NCBI GenBank assembly: GCA_014337915.1
Contig: QUBU01000001.1
Span: forward strand, 124,001-188,000
Length of the DNA: 64,000 nt
From: Gammaproteobacteria bacterium
GTDB taxonomy: Bacteria; Pseudomonadota; Gammaproteobacteria; Steroidobacterales; GCA-2729495
Reading direction: 5' to 3'
The notes under the pieces are model-generated. The model was not told the origin of the DNA. It made no database searches and was given only the letters and a program-made list of their open reading frames with translations. Position numbers and translations under genes: made by a program. Shown piece after piece: positions 9,135 to 18,498 of the stretch (the first letter of the stretch is position 1; each line of letters opens with the position of its first letter).

Positions 9135-9665
9135 TCAGTGCTGCGGCTCGTGTCCCAGGTCCCGCCCGATCTCCGCCCCAGCGGCGGGTTGCGGCGCCGG
9201 CTGCACCGGCGCCACCGCCTTGCCGAAACGCGCTTCGAGGCCCGCCAGTGCCGGTCCATCGAGCCGGTAGACGCCAATCACCGACAGGCGCTGGAGGCCG
9301 CCACCCGGCTGTTCCACCAGCAGGCTGTCGCCCGCGTAGCCGCAGATTTGCGCGCTGCTGGCCTCGAAGGCCAGCACAGTTGCATGACGCAGCCCGGACG
9401 ATGCCGGGCTGACCTGCATATGGTACGGATCGGAGCGCCCGGGCGCGAATACGATGAGGTTGCGGTCGTCCAGGACCTCGAAGTCCATGACCGTGCGCCG
9501 CAGGAAACAGCTGGCCTCGCCAAACTCCCCGGCGCGGACGCTGGGACGTGCCGGCTGGCCGCCGTCCCCCACGGCCGCACAGCCGGCCAGCAGCGCCGCC
9601 ACCAGTACCGTTGCCGGCGCCGCAAATGCCCTTGTGGGTCGCAGCAGCTCAGCCCAGCCCGCCAT
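9135..9665 (-). CDS. Small lipoprotein, DUF6491-like
   Basis: A 176-residue protein with a type II signal peptide: a basic start, a hydrophobic stretch and a lipobox LLAGC at about residues 25-29, so it should be a lipid-anchored envelope protein. The mature part carries a CFLRRTVMDFEVLDDRNLIVF stretch and a later CGYAGDSLLV segment, a pattern I associate with the uncharacterised DUF6491 group of proteobacterial lipoproteins. There is no Asp at +2 after the lipid-attached Cys (it is Ala), so outer-membrane sorting is expected. Its start overlaps the end of the sulfurtransferase gene by 17 nt. Role unknown. Confidence 0.75.
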   Translation of the reverse strand: MAGWAELLRPTRAFAAPATVLVAALLAGCAAVGDGGQPARPSVRAGEFGEASCFLRRTVMDFEVLDDRNLIVFAPGRSDPYHMQVSPASSGLRHATVLAFEASSAQICGYAGDSLLVEQPGGGLQRLSVIGVYRLDGPALAGLEARFGKAVAPVQPAPQPAAGAEIGRDLGHEPQH

Positions 9666-10512
9666 TCGCTGTCCTGCTCACGGGCCGCGCCGGATCCCGA
9701 ATCCACTCGCTCCAGGAACCCGGATAGAGACTGGCCGTGCCGAGGCCTGCCCGTTCCAGTGCAAATATGAGATGGCAGGCGGTTACGCCGGAACCGCACA
9801 TGGCGGCGACGGCGGGCGCCGACCGTACCGGCCCCTCGAGGGACTCGCGCAGGGCGGCTGGATCGCGGAAGCGCCCGTCCGCAGCCAGGTTGTCCTGAAA
9901 GGGCGTATTCAGCGCACCCGGGACATGTCCGGCCACCGGATCGAGGGTTTCGTCGCGGCCGAGGTAGCGTGATGGCGCGCGGGCATCCAGCAGTGCCAGT
10001 GATCGGTCGCGCAGCCCGGCGGCGACGGCCGCGGCCTCCAGCGTCGGCATCTGGCCCGCTGCTCCCGCAAAGCTGCCATGGCCGGCCAGCGGCGGTGCGG
10101 TCGACAGCGCCAGGCCCTTTGCCAGCCACGCCGCCAGGCCGCCATCGAGGAGCGCCGCCTTCCGGTGCCCCATCCAGCGCAGCAACCACCAGAGCCTTGC
10201 GGCAATGGCGCCGCCGGCATCGTCGTAGGCGACGACGAGGGTGTCCCGGCCGATACCCCAGCGCGAGAACAGTGCAGTCAGGGCTGCAGGCGCCGGCAGC
10301 GGGTGCCGGCCGCTGGCTGGCGTGACAGGCCCGGCAAGGTCGCGATCGAGATGTGCATACCAGGCTCCCGGTATGTGCCCGGCACGCCAGGCCTGCTCGC
10401 CGGCCTCGGGCCTGGCCAGGTTGAAGCGGCAATCGACGATGACGCGGTCGGCGGCGGGCATGGCCAGCTGCTCCGCCGACAACAGCATTGCAGCGGTGGT
10501 GTCCCCGACCAT
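9649..10512 (-). CDS. Sulfurtransferase (thiosulfate/3-mercaptopyruvate type)
   Basis: A 287-residue tandem rhodanese. The N-terminal, catalytically inactive domain contains VIVDCRFNL and a DDAGG turn. The C-terminal domain has a LLDARAPSRYLG stretch, an acidic GHVPGALNTPF segment and the active-site loop CGSGVTAC. The Cys-Gly-Ser-Gly-Val-Thr-Ala loop is the form typical of 3-mercaptopyruvate sulfurtransferases (SseA), so it probably transfers sulfur from mercaptopyruvate to a thiol acceptor. The ATG at 10512 is used; a second ATG 8 codons in is also possible. It heads the minus-strand run and is divergent from etfB across a 147-bp gap. Confidence 0.87.
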   Translation of the reverse strand: MVGDTTAAMLLSAEQLAMPAADRVIVDCRFNLARPEAGEQAWRAGHIPGAWYAHLDRDLAGPVTPASGRHPLPAPAALTALFSRWGIGRDTLVVAYDDAGGAIAARLWWLLRWMGHRKAALLDGGLAAWLAKGLALSTAPPLAGHGSFAGAAGQMPTLEAAAVAAGLRDRSLALLDARAPSRYLGRDETLDPVAGHVPGALNTPFQDNLAADGRFRDPAALRESLEGPVRSAPAVAAMCGSGVTACHLIFALERAGLGTASLYPGSWSEWIRDPARPVSRTANGGLG

Positions 10513-10659
10513 GGCAGGCTCCTCGCGTATGCTGGTGCTTGTAACCGTTGCGCGGGGCAGACGAAAATACCGCCCTTGCCGCCCGCCTGGACCCTGGAGT
10601 GTGGACCGCCGGACGGCGGCCAGGGCCGGCGCCGCCAGCCCCACAGCGGAGTCCCGAAC
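10513..10659. promoter_or_regulatory. Divergent intergenic region, sseA-like / etfBA
   Basis: This 147-bp gap separates the sulfurtransferase (minus) from etfB (plus) and must hold promoters for both. I see no convincing -10/-35 pair and no clear dyad. It is listed so that the gap is accounted for. Confidence 0.4.
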
Positions 10660-11412
10660 TTGCAGAAGATCATGGTATGCCTCAAGCGGGTCGTTGACTA
10701 CAACGTCCGCGTGCGCCTGAAACCGGACAATTCCGGCGTGGTCACCGAGGGGATGAAGATGAGCATCAACCCCTTCGACGAAATCGCCCTCGAGGAAGCG
10801 CTGCGCCTGCGCGAGCGCGCTGCGGCAACGGAAGTCCTGGCGGTGACCATCGGCCCGGCGGACTGCCAGCAGCAGCTGCGCACCGGACTGGCCATGGGGG
10901 CCGATCGCGCCATCCTCGTCGAGCATGCCGGGGAACTGGATCCACTGACCGCGGCCCGCGCCTTCCTCAGACTCGTGGAACGCGAGCAGCCGGGGCTGGT
11001 GCTCCTCGGCAAGCAGGCCATCGACGACGACTGCAACCAGACCGGCCAGATGCTGGCCGCCCTCTGGGGCCGGCCGCAGGCGACCTTTGCCTCGAAGCTC
11101 GAAGTCACGGCCGACAGCGCCAGGGTTACCCGCGAGGTCGATGCCGGCCTGGAGGTCATCGACATCGACCTGCCGGCAGTGGTGACCACGGACCTGCGCC
11201 TCAACGAACCGCGCTACGTGAAGCTCCCCGACATCATGAAGGCGAAGAAGAAGCCGCTGGAAACCCTGACGCTGGCGGCACTGGGCGTCGCGGTAGCGGA
11301 GTCGCTGCGGACCGTGGCCTGGGAAGCGCCGCAGCCGCGGCAGAAGGGCGCCATGGTGACCGATGTCGACGGCCTGGTGGCCAGCCTTCGCGAGAAGGGT
11401 TTTTTCAACTGA
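10660..11412 (+). CDS. etfB: Electron transfer flavoprotein, beta subunit
   Basis: A 250-residue EtfB. ETF carries electrons from acyl-CoA and related dehydrogenases to ETF-ubiquinone oxidoreductase; the beta subunit binds AMP. Visible are the N-terminal KRVVDYNVRVRLKPD, the INPFDEIALEEALRL stretch and a VLLGKQAIDDDCNQTG segment. I prefer the TTG at 10660, because it yields LQKIMVCLKRVVDYN, matching the family start (M-K-I-hydrophobic-V-x-x-K-R-V-V-D-Y) and the usual length of about 249. An ATG 4 codons later is the alternative. It is followed 38 nt downstream by etfA. Confidence 0.93.
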   Translation: MQKIMVCLKRVVDYNVRVRLKPDNSGVVTEGMKMSINPFDEIALEEALRLRERAAATEVLAVTIGPADCQQQLRTGLAMGADRAILVEHAGELDPLTAARAFLRLVEREQPGLVLLGKQAIDDDCNQTGQMLAALWGRPQATFASKLEVTADSARVTREVDAGLEVIDIDLPAVVTTDLRLNEPRYVKLPDIMKAKKKPLETLTLAALGVAVAESLRTVAWEAPQPRQKGAMVTDVDGLVASLREKGFFN

Positions 11413-11450
11413 GCGCGCCGCGCTGAAGCTGCAAACAGGACTGGATCAAG

Positions 11451-12395
11451 ATGGCCAAGGTACTCGTCGTCGCGGAACATTCGGGCGGCCGCCTCAACCA
11501 GAGCACGGCGCGATGCATCAGCTGTGCGCTGCAGATCGACGCCGCCGGAGCCGACGTCGTGGTGCTGGGCAGCGACTGTGGCGCGGTTGCCGGGCAGGCG
11601 GCTGCGCTGCAGGGCGTGGCGCGTGTCCGGACCCTGCAGCGGGCAGAGAACGCGGCCCCGCTGGCTGCGGTGTTCGCCCCGCAGCTGGCGGCACTCGCGG
11701 CCGGGTACAGTCACGTGCTCGGGCCCTCCACCACCTTTGGCAAGGACCTCATGCCACGGGTCGCTGCCCTGCTGGGTGTCGGCCAGGTGAGCGACCTGAT
11801 GAGCGTCGAAGGCCCCCGCCGCTTCAAGCGACCGGTCTATGCGGGAAACGCGATCATCACGGTGGAAGTGGCGGACGGCGCGCCGGTGGTGGCCACGGTG
11901 CGCGCCGCATCGTTCAAGCCGACGGGGCCGGGCGGGCCAGCGCCGATCGAAGCGGCGGAAGTGCCGGCGGAGCTGCCGGTGCATACCCGTTTCGTGGAAC
12001 TGAAGGCGGGTGGTGCCGGCGACCGCCCGGACCTGCAGACGGCCCGCGTGGTCATCTCCGGTGGCCGCGGCGTCGGCAGCGAGGCAAACTTCGCCCTGCT
12101 CTACGATCTTGCCGCAAAGCTCGGCGCCGCGGTCGGCGCCTCCCGCGCGGCGGTCGATGCCGGCTACGTGCCCAACGACATGCAGGTTGGCCAGACCGGC
12201 AAGATCATCGCGCCGGAACTCTACATGGCCTTTGGCATCTCCGGCGCGATCCAGCACCTGACGGGCATCAAGGACGCCGGCCTGATCGTTGCCGTCAACA
12301 AGGACCCGGAGGCCGCCATCTTCCAGGTCGCCGACATCGGCCTGGTGGGCGACCTGTTCGAAGTCATTCCCGCTCTGGCGCAGCGGCTGGCCTGA
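11451..12395 (+). CDS. etfA: Electron transfer flavoprotein, alpha subunit
   Basis: A 314-residue EtfA, the FAD-binding partner of EtfB in the soluble heterodimer. The C-terminal FAD domain is evident: [18 protein letters not shown], then [20 protein letters not shown] and the terminal [21 protein letters not shown]. The N-terminal domain starts [13 protein letters not shown] as expected. The neighbours suggest general beta-oxidation or amino-acid catabolism. The nearby CoA-transferase and lyase cluster could feed it, but no acyl-CoA dehydrogenase is encoded in this window. Confidence 0.95.
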   Translation: MAKVLVVAEHSGGRLNQSTARCISCALQIDAAGADVVVLGSDCGAVAGQAAALQGVARVRTLQRAENAAPLAAVFAPQLAALAAGYSHVLGPSTTFGKDLMPRVAALLGVGQVSDLMSVEGPRRFKRPVYAGNAIITVEVADGAPVVATVRAASFKPTGPGGPAPIEAAEVPAELPVHTRFVELKAGGAGDRPDLQTARVVISGGRGVGSEANFALLYDLAAKLGAAVGASRAAVDAGYVPNDMQVGQTGKIIAPELYMAFGISGAIQHLTGIKDAGLIVAVNKDPEAAIFQVADIGLVGDLFEVIPALAQRLA

Positions 12396-12396
12396 C

Positions 12397-13587
12397 TTGG
12401 CCGCAGCCGCGGCAGCACGGCCTTCGCTGATCCTGCTCAGCCTGGCGAGCTCGCTCTCGCCCTTCGGCATGATCGTCGTGGTGCCGACGCTCGCCGCCAT
12501 GGCCACTGCCTTCGGCATCGGCATTGGCGAGGCGCAGTTCCTGATCGCCTCCTACCTGTTCGGCCTCGGCATCGGCCAGCCACTGGCAGGCGCGCTGTCG
12601 GACCGCATCGGGCGCCGGCCGGTGATGCTGGCGGGCTTCGGGCTGTTTACCGTGGCAAGCCTCGGCTGCATGTTCAGCCCCGGCTTTCCGGCGCTGGTGT
12701 TCATGCGCATCCTGCAGGCCCTCGGCGCCAGCGTCGGCACCGTCGGCTCGCGGGCCATCGTGCGCGACACGCATGATGCGCTCGGCGCCGTGCAGGCTCT
12801 GGCCTGGATCGGCGCCGCCATGGGTGTCGCGCCGGTGGTCGGGCCGGCCATCGGTGGCCTGCTGGGCAGCTGGGCGGGACCGACATCGGTATTCGGCGCC
12901 AGCGCCCTGCTGGGCTTCGTGGTCACGGTCGCGCTCGGCATGCACCTGCCTGAAACCAGGAGTGGCAGGGCCACCGTCACCCGCTCCGCGGCCAGCTGGC
13001 TGACCAACTACCGGGAACTGCTATGCGCCCCGGTCTTCATGGGCTACACGCTGATGTACGCCTTCACCCAGGGCTGCTTCTTCGCCTTCCTCGCGGTAGG
13101 CGCCATCGTGTTCGAGCAGCACCTGGGTCTGGGCCAGCAGCAATTCGGCCTGATCTGGAGCAGCATGGGCCTGGTTTACATTGCCGGTGCCACCGCGGGT
13201 GCGCGCTTCAGCTCCGTCCTGGGCGTGTCCCGTGCGCTGCGCTGGGCGGCACTCGGCGCGGCTGGTGCCGGGACGGCACTCGCGCTGGTCACCACGACGC
13301 TGGGCGTGTCGTTGCCCGGGTTGCTGCTGCCGCTGGCCGGATTGATGCTGAGCGCGGGTATCACCACGCCGCTCTCCACCGCCGGCACCGTGAACCACCG
13401 GCCCGACATTGCCGGTACCGCTTCGGGCCTGTCGAGCTCCCTCGCCCTCGTGGTCAGCGGCAGCTTCAGCATCATCGCCGGCCAGCTCTACACCGGTTCA
13501 TTCGGACCCGTGGCCTGGATGATTGCCGCCTCGGCGTCGCTGAGCGCCTGCGCCTGGTGGATGACCCGCGGCCAGCCCGCTCCCTGA
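12397..13587 (+). CDS. MFS transporter, Bcr/CflA-like drug pump
   Basis: A 396-residue, 12-helix major facilitator of the DHA1 (Bcr/CflA) type. The helix 2-3 loop carries the signature [14 protein letters not shown] and helix 5 has the antiporter-like motif C region [13 protein letters not shown]. The start is uncertain: a TTG at 12397, one base after the etfA stop, gives [14 protein letters not shown] and a full first helix. The first in-frame ATG would lose part of helix 1. The tight coupling to etfA is unusual and probably reflects read-through rather than shared function. A proton-driven efflux role is inferred from the family; the substrate is unknown. Confidence 0.85.
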   Translation: MAAAAAARPSLILLSLASSLSPFGMIVVVPTLAAMATAFGIGIGEAQFLIASYLFGLGIGQPLAGALSDRIGRRPVMLAGFGLFTVASLGCMFSPGFPALVFMRILQALGASVGTVGSRAIVRDTHDALGAVQALAWIGAAMGVAPVVGPAIGGLLGSWAGPTSVFGASALLGFVVTVALGMHLPETRSGRATVTRSAASWLTNYRELLCAPVFMGYTLMYAFTQGCFFAFLAVGAIVFEQHLGLGQQQFGLIWSSMGLVYIAGATAGARFSSVLGVSRALRWAALGAAGAGTALALVTTTLGVSLPGLLLPLAGLMLSAGITTPLSTAGTVNHRPDIAGTASGLSSSLALVVSGSFSIIAGQLYTGSFGPVAWMIAASASLSACAWWMTRGQPAP

Positions 13588-13593
13588 GGCCGC

Positions 13594-14292
13594 TCAGCCG
13601 CCGGCGCCCGGCTTCCAGACGCCGATGAATGCCGACAGTGCGACACCGACCCAGATCGCCCAGACATAGGGCCGGCACGCCATCAGGCCCTCGAGCATTT
13701 TCTGGTTGCTGGCTGGCGTCACGCCCTGGCCGGCCATCATGCGGAAGCCCTCGATGAACGGCGGCAGCTTCTTGCGGATCATGAAGCCACAGAAGATCAG
13801 GAAGGCGAAGATCAGCAGCTTGGCTGCGATCCAGGGAAACGCCTGCAGCGGTCCTGTGTACCAGTGGTAGGCGACGGAGGCGACCAGGCCGACGATCATG
13901 ACGCCGCGGAAGTAGTAGTCGCCCCTGGCCAGCACCTGGCCGAACTGCGTGCCCTCCTTCACATGCACCATGTGCACGACCCACAGCCAGATCGGACCCA
14001 GTGCCACGATGCCGATCATCTGCCAGAGCGGATGCCGGTAGCCGACGTATTCGGCCAGCACGCCGCCCACCGTCAGCATCAGGGCCAGGCAGTAGCGCGG
14101 CAGCATGTCCAGGTTGACGAAAATCTTGAAGGCCGTCAGCCGTGCTTCCTTCGTCAGCTTCTCGTTGACGACGAAAGTGCTGGAATAGAACACGCCGGCA
14201 TCGGCACCGAGCCAGTAGACGAACAGCAGCACGTGAAGGTACTTCACCAGCGCATAGCTGATGGGCAGTGTGTGGACGAGCGACTCTTCCAT
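13594..14292 (-). CDS. Multi-pass membrane protein, CopD/DUF2269-like
   Basis: A 232-residue inner-membrane protein with about five to six hydrophobic segments (around residues 12-30, 65-85, 95-112, 128-145, 155-175 and 205-225). The first helix contains VKYLHVLLFVYWLGADAG, with conserved-looking His and Asp, and other histidines lie near helix ends (WVVHMVHVKEG, YHWYTG). This resembles CopD-like or cytochrome-b561-type four-helix membrane proteins, but I cannot say whether it binds heme or copper. It is the last gene of a minus-strand run (SDR, MFS, peroxiredoxin, this gene) and converges with the MFS pump 6 nt away. Confidence 0.7.
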   Translation of the reverse strand: MEESLVHTLPISYALVKYLHVLLFVYWLGADAGVFYSSTFVVNEKLTKEARLTAFKIFVNLDMLPRYCLALMLTVGGVLAEYVGYRHPLWQMIGIVALGPIWLWVVHMVHVKEGTQFGQVLARGDYYFRGVMIVGLVASVAYHWYTGPLQAFPWIAAKLLIFAFLIFCGFMIRKKLPPFIEGFRMMAGQGVTPASNQKMLEGLMACRPYVWAIWVGVALSAFIGVWKPGAGG

Positions 14293-14344
14293 GGCTTCTC
14301 CGCTGGGATGGGCGGGCCGCCACCGGTGGGCGGCCCCTGCCTCT

Positions 14345-14827
14345 TCAGAGGTTCTTCAGTACGTGCTCGGCGGCACTGACCTTGAATTCCCGTGGTGCTT
14401 CGACGTGCAGCTGCGTAACGATGCCATCCTTGACGACGATGGCGAAGCGCTGGCTGCGCATGCCGAGGCCGAGTCCCGTGACATCGAGTTCCAGCCCCAG
14501 CGCCCTGGTGTAGGTGCCGTTGCCATCGGCCAGCATCAGTACCTTGTCGCCGACCTGGCGGTCGCGTCCCCAGGCATCCATGACGAAGGCGTCGTTAACC
14601 GCCATGCAGGCGATGGTGTCCACGCCCTTGGCCCGAATCTCCGCCGCATGCTTCACGTAGCCCGGCAGGTGATTCATCGAGCAGGTCGGCGTGAAGGCGC
14701 CCGGCACGGCAAACAGTACGACTGTCTTGCCCTTGAACAGGTCCGCGGTGGACAGGCTGCCCGGGCCGTCCTTAGTCATGATGCCGAAGCTGCCCTCCGG
14801 CATGCGGTCGCCGACTTTGATCGTCAT
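14345..14827 (-). CDS. Peroxiredoxin, Prx5/AhpE-like redoxin
   Basis: A 160-residue thiol peroxidase of the Prx5 type. The peroxidatic cysteine lies in PGAFTPTCSMNHLPGY, and the VNDAFVMDAWG and LGLGMRSQRFA stretches are characteristic. It should reduce hydrogen peroxide and alkyl peroxides using glutaredoxin or thioredoxin. Two ATGs lie close together (14833 and 14827). The GGGGAG ribosome site sits 7 nt from the second but only about 1 nt from the first, so I use 14827. It starts just after the MFS gene, whose stop is at 14830-14832, so the pair is translationally coupled. Confidence 0.9.
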   Translation of the reverse strand: MTIKVGDRMPEGSFGIMTKDGPGSLSTADLFKGKTVVLFAVPGAFTPTCSMNHLPGYVKHAAEIRAKGVDTIACMAVNDAFVMDAWGRDRQVGDKVLMLADGNGTYTRALGLELDVTGLGLGMRSQRFAIVVKDGIVTQLHVEAPREFKVSAAEHVLKNL

Positions 14828-14829
14828 GG

Positions 14830-16188
14830 TCATTCTCCCCGTCGCGGTGAATCGAGGGCCGGTATCGTACCAGAACCGGCCGCGCTGCCTGTCGGCTCCG
14901 GCGCCGCAGCGCAGGCGTCGAGCCGCTGAATCCGCGGGATCAACCAACTGATGAACAGCGCCGAGAGCAGTTGCGTGACCCCGACGGCCCAGAACACCGG
15001 CGCGTAGGCCAGGTGCTCGCTGGTCCAGCCGGCCAGCGCCACGAATGCCATGCCGCCAAGACTGCCGACGGCACCGAACAGGCCCCAGATGCTGCCGGTA
15101 CGCGTGGAGGCAAACAGGTCGATCGGCAGTGCGAACAGGTTGGCTGCCTTGAACTGGATGGCAAACATCGCCACGGCGATCAGGCCCAGTGCCAGCGACG
15201 CGGAATCGACGCTGACCGCCGGCAGCGTCAGCGGCACCACCAGCGCGCCGGCCCAGATCAGCCGCTTGCGCGCCTGGTCCACCGACATGCCGGCCGCCAT
15301 CAGCTGGCGGCAGGCCCAGCCCCCGGCCAGGCTGCCGGCATCGGCCGCAAGGAATGGCAGCCAGGCGAAGGCCGCGATTTCGCGGATGTCGAAACCGCGG
15401 GCCTGCGCCAGGTAGGTCGGCAGCCAGGCGATGAAAAAATAGAACCCGCCATCGTTTGCGAAACGGCTGAGCACCAGGCCCCATACCTCCCGATAGCGCA
15501 GGTACCCGGCAAGTTCGCGCCAGGAGCCACTGCCCGGGCGGTCGCCGGCCTGCTCGCGCTGCGCCAGGATCAGCGCCCGCTCCTCCGGCTGCAGCCGCGG
15601 ATGCTCCTCCGGCAGTCGGTACCAGCGCTGCCAGATCCACAACCAGAGAAGGCCGATGGCTCCCGGCACCAGGAATGCCGATTGCCAGCCGGTTGTGGCC
15701 ACCAGGCCACCCAGCAGCGGCGGCGCAAGCACCGCACCGAGTCCTGGACCGACGGTGACGATGCCCACCGCGAGCGAGCGCTCGGCCCGCGGGAACCACT
15801 CGGCGACGGCCTTGATGGCAGCCGGAAAGTTCGCCGACTCGGTGAGGCCGAGCAGCGCCCGCAGGCCCAGGAAGCCCAGAAAGCCGCGCCCTGCCGCATG
15901 AGCCATGCCGACGATGCTCCAGGCCAGCACCGCGATGGAAAACGCCCGGCGCGTCCCGACGCGGTCGATCAATGGGCCGGCAGCCAGGTGACCGAGGGCG
16001 TAGGCCAGCAGGAAAGCCGAGTTGATCAGCCCAAACTCGGTGTTGCTCAGCTGGAAGCGTTCGATGAGCACCGGCCCTGCGACTGCCAGCGCCTGCCGGT
16101 CCAGGTAATTGATGGTGGTGATCAGGCACAGCAGGATGGCGATCCACCATCGCAGCGCCAGTCGCCGGCCGGGATTCCCGAGCAGCAT
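14830..16188 (-). CDS. MFS transporter, anion:cation symporter (ACS) family
   Basis: A 452-residue, 12-helix transporter. The start TINYLDRQALAVAGPVL and the NTEFGLINSAFLLAYALGHL segment are hallmarks of the ACS family (hexuronate, glucarate, phthalate and related carboxylates). ALLGLTESANFPAAIKAVAEWFP is the family signature in helix 4-5. It is therefore likely an importer of an organic acid, driven by H+ or Na+. It lies directly between the SDR (2 nt) and the peroxiredoxin and opposite an aldehyde dehydrogenase. This fits uptake of a carboxylated catabolic substrate, although which one cannot be read from sequence. Confidence 0.87.
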   Translation of the reverse strand: MLLGNPGRRLALRWWIAILLCLITTINYLDRQALAVAGPVLIERFQLSNTEFGLINSAFLLAYALGHLAAGPLIDRVGTRRAFSIAVLAWSIVGMAHAAGRGFLGFLGLRALLGLTESANFPAAIKAVAEWFPRAERSLAVGIVTVGPGLGAVLAPPLLGGLVATTGWQSAFLVPGAIGLLWLWIWQRWYRLPEEHPRLQPEERALILAQREQAGDRPGSGSWRELAGYLRYREVWGLVLSRFANDGGFYFFIAWLPTYLAQARGFDIREIAAFAWLPFLAADAGSLAGGWACRQLMAAGMSVDQARKRLIWAGALVVPLTLPAVSVDSASLALGLIAVAMFAIQFKAANLFALPIDLFASTRTGSIWGLFGAVGSLGGMAFVALAGWTSEHLAYAPVFWAVGVTQLLSALFISWLIPRIQRLDACAAAPEPTGSAAGSGTIPALDSPRRGE

Positions 16189-16190
16189 CG

Positions 16191-16901
16191 TCAGTAAGGC
16201 AGGATCGTGCCATCCCAGGCGAGCAGCTGCCCCGCCTGTTGCGCAGTCAGCCCGGCGATGACCCTGCGCACGGCTGCGACCGCTTCCGCGACATCCAGCG
16301 GTGCCTTGCCGCCACCCATGCTGGTGCGGACCCAGCCGGGATGGACCGCCGCCGCCAGGATCCCCCGGGGCAGCAGGTCGATGGCCATCGATTTCATCAC
16401 CGCAGTCACTGCCGCCTTGCTGGAGCGATAACCGTAGAGCCCGCCCGTCGTATTGAGGGTATTGCTGCCGACCATGCTGCTGAGCGTGATGATCCTGCGC
16501 TGGCCGCTGCGGGCGACATGCTCGACGAATGCTTCCGCCATCTTCATCGGACCCACCACGTTGGTGCGCCAGGCCCGCTCCCAGGCGGCGAAATCGGAAT
16601 GCCCGAACGCCTGCTCCGCCGCTCCGCCCGCGTCGAAATCACTGCCGCCCATGACGCCGGCGTTGTTCAGCAGCACGTCGATTGCCTCGCCATCGAGTGC
16701 CGCTGCCAGCTGGTCAATCATCCCGTGCCGGGTGACGTCGAGCCTCGCCAGCGTCACTGCCGGCCACGCTGCGGCCAGGGCATCGAGGTCGGGTGCTTCG
16801 GCGCGGCTGCAGGCCCAGACACGCCAGCCAGCCGCGGCATACTGCCGCGCGAACTCCAGCCCCAGGCCGCGGCTGGCTCCGGTCACGAGGATGGCTGGCA
16901 T
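16191..16901 (-). CDS. SDR family oxidoreductase
   Basis: A 236-residue classical short-chain dehydrogenase/reductase. The Rossmann glycine motif VTGASRGLGLE is at residues 6-16, NNAGVMGG in the middle, the catalytic serine in LSSMVGS and the catalytic pair in YGYRSSKAA (Tyr-x-x-x-Lys). The C-terminal VHPGWVRTSMGGG is typical of the csgA/sniffer-like subgroup that acts on carbonyl substrates with NADP(H). The chosen ATG gives MPAILVTGAS, the normal start; the frame extends upstream without homology. It heads the minus-strand run opposite the aldehyde dehydrogenase, with 82 bp between the two starts. Confidence 0.9.
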   Translation of the reverse strand: MPAILVTGASRGLGLEFARQYAAAGWRVWACSRAEAPDLDALAAAWPAVTLARLDVTRHGMIDQLAAALDGEAIDVLLNNAGVMGGSDFDAGGAAEQAFGHSDFAAWERAWRTNVVGPMKMAEAFVEHVARSGQRRIITLSSMVGSNTLNTTGGLYGYRSSKAAVTAVMKSMAIDLLPRGILAAAVHPGWVRTSMGGGKAPLDVAEAVAAVRRVIAGLTAQQAGQLLAWDGTILPY

Positions 16902-16983
16902 GAGTTCGCCTTGATTCGCCGATGACCGCCCAATTATGCTCACCGGCCAGCTTTTCCGCACCGACGCCCGCAAAGGACCTGCC

Positions 16984-18492
16984 ATGAGCGCCGCGCCCCG
17001 CAGCATCACACCGTCACCGGCCGCCCGCGAATTCCTCGGCCGCCGCCACCAGCTGTTCATCGGTGGCCAGTGGGTCGATCCGGCCGAGCCCGCGACCCTC
17101 GAGGTGCTCGATCCCGCCACGGAGGAGCGGATCGCCACGGTCGCCCGGGGTGGGCCGCGGGACATCGACCGTGCCGTGGCTGCCGCCCGCGCCGCCTTCC
17201 AGGGCGAGTGGTCCCGCATCGGTTCGCACCAGCGCTCGCGCCTGCTGTTCCGCCTGGCCGATGAACTCGAGGCGCACCTCGACCTGGCGGTCGAACTCGA
17301 GGTGCTGGACAACGGCATGCCCCGGCCCATCGCCCACTACTCCATCGCCAAGTTCGGCTGTGATTTCCTGCGTTACTACGGCGGCTGGTGCACGAAGATC
17401 CTCGGCGAAACCATTCCGGTGCAGCCGCACGACGTACCCAATGGCGAGTCGCTGACCTACACACGCCGCGAACCGATCGGCGTGGTCGGCGCCATCGTGC
17501 CCTGGAACTCGCCGCTGATCATGGCGGTGCTGAAGCTGGCCCCGGCACTCGCGGCCGGCTGCACGGTGGTGCTGAAGCCCGCGGAACTCACGCCCATGAC
17601 CGCGCTGCTGCTCGGCGAGATCATCAACAAGAGCGGCATTCCCGACGGCGTCGTCAACATCGTTCCCGGCTACGGCCACGATGCCGGCGCCGCGCTCGCT
17701 GCGCATGATGGCGTCGACAAAATTGCCTTCACTGGCTCCACCGAGGTGGGCCGGAAAATCCTGCTGGCGGCGGCCGGCAACCTCAAGCGGGTCACGCTGG
17801 AACTCGGTGGCAAGTCGCCCTTCATCGTCTTCCCGGACGCCGACCTGGCGCGGGTGATACCCGGTGCCGCGCGCGGCGCCTTTTTCCTGCAGGGCCAGAA
17901 CTGCATGGCAAGCACGCGGCTGTTCGTCCATGACGACGTGTTCGAGCCAGTCGTCGAGGGAATCTCGAAGCTTGCCGGGGCCTTCCGCCTCGGTCCCGGC
18001 CTGTCACCGGATTCCGACCTGGGGCCGCTGATCTCGGCCGAACAGCGCCAGCGCGTCATGGGCTACATCGCCGATGGACGCAAATCCGGTGCCGAACTGG
18101 TCTGCGGTGGCGATGCCCCGGCGGGCAAGGGCTTCTTCGTGCGGCCCACGGTCTTTGCGCGCACCAGCATGGACATGAAGATTGCCCGCGAGGAGATTTT
18201 CGGCCCCGTACTCTGCGTGCAGTCCTTCAGCGACAGCGACCTCAAGGCGGTCGCTGCGGAAGCCAACAAGACGATCTACGGCCTATCCGGCAGCGTCTGG
18301 ACCCGCGACATCTCGGTTGCCCACCGGATGGTCAATCTCATCGATTCCGGCCAGGTCAGCATCAACTGCCATGCGGCGGTGGACCCGGCGATTCCCTTCG
18401 GCGGCAACCGCCAGTCGGGCTGGGGCCGCGAATTCGGCCGTGAGGGACTCGATCCCTACCTGAAGACCAAGGCCACGACCGTCATGTTCTGA
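16984..18492 (+). CDS. Aldehyde dehydrogenase, phenylacetaldehyde-dehydrogenase-like
   Basis: A 502-residue NAD(P)-dependent aldehyde dehydrogenase. Visible: PWNSPLIM (substrate tunnel), KPAELTPMT (cofactor-binding Lys), FTGSTEVGRKI, the catalytic glutamate in LELGGKSP and the catalytic cysteine in FFLQGQNCMAST, then EEIFGPVL near the C-terminus. Overall it resembles phenylacetaldehyde and related aromatic aldehyde dehydrogenases, oxidising an aldehyde to the carboxylate. The ATG at 16984 has AAAGGACC upstream; another ATG 16 codons earlier is possible but less likely. It converges with the aldo/keto reductase gene 6 nt downstream. Confidence 0.9.
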   Translation: MSAAPRSITPSPAAREFLGRRHQLFIGGQWVDPAEPATLEVLDPATEERIATVARGGPRDIDRAVAAARAAFQGEWSRIGSHQRSRLLFRLADELEAHLDLAVELEVLDNGMPRPIAHYSIAKFGCDFLRYYGGWCTKILGETIPVQPHDVPNGESLTYTRREPIGVVGAIVPWNSPLIMAVLKLAPALAAGCTVVLKPAELTPMTALLLGEIINKSGIPDGVVNIVPGYGHDAGAALAAHDGVDKIAFTGSTEVGRKILLAAAGNLKRVTLELGGKSPFIVFPDADLARVIPGAARGAFFLQGQNCMASTRLFVHDDVFEPVVEGISKLAGAFRLGPGLSPDSDLGPLISAEQRQRVMGYIADGRKSGAELVCGGDAPAGKGFFVRPTVFARTSMDMKIAREEIFGPVLCVQSFSDSDLKAVAAEANKTIYGLSGSVWTRDISVAHRMVNLIDSGQVSINCHAAVDPAIPFGGNRQSGWGREFGREGLDPYLKTKATTVMF

Positions 18493-18498
18493 GGGCGG

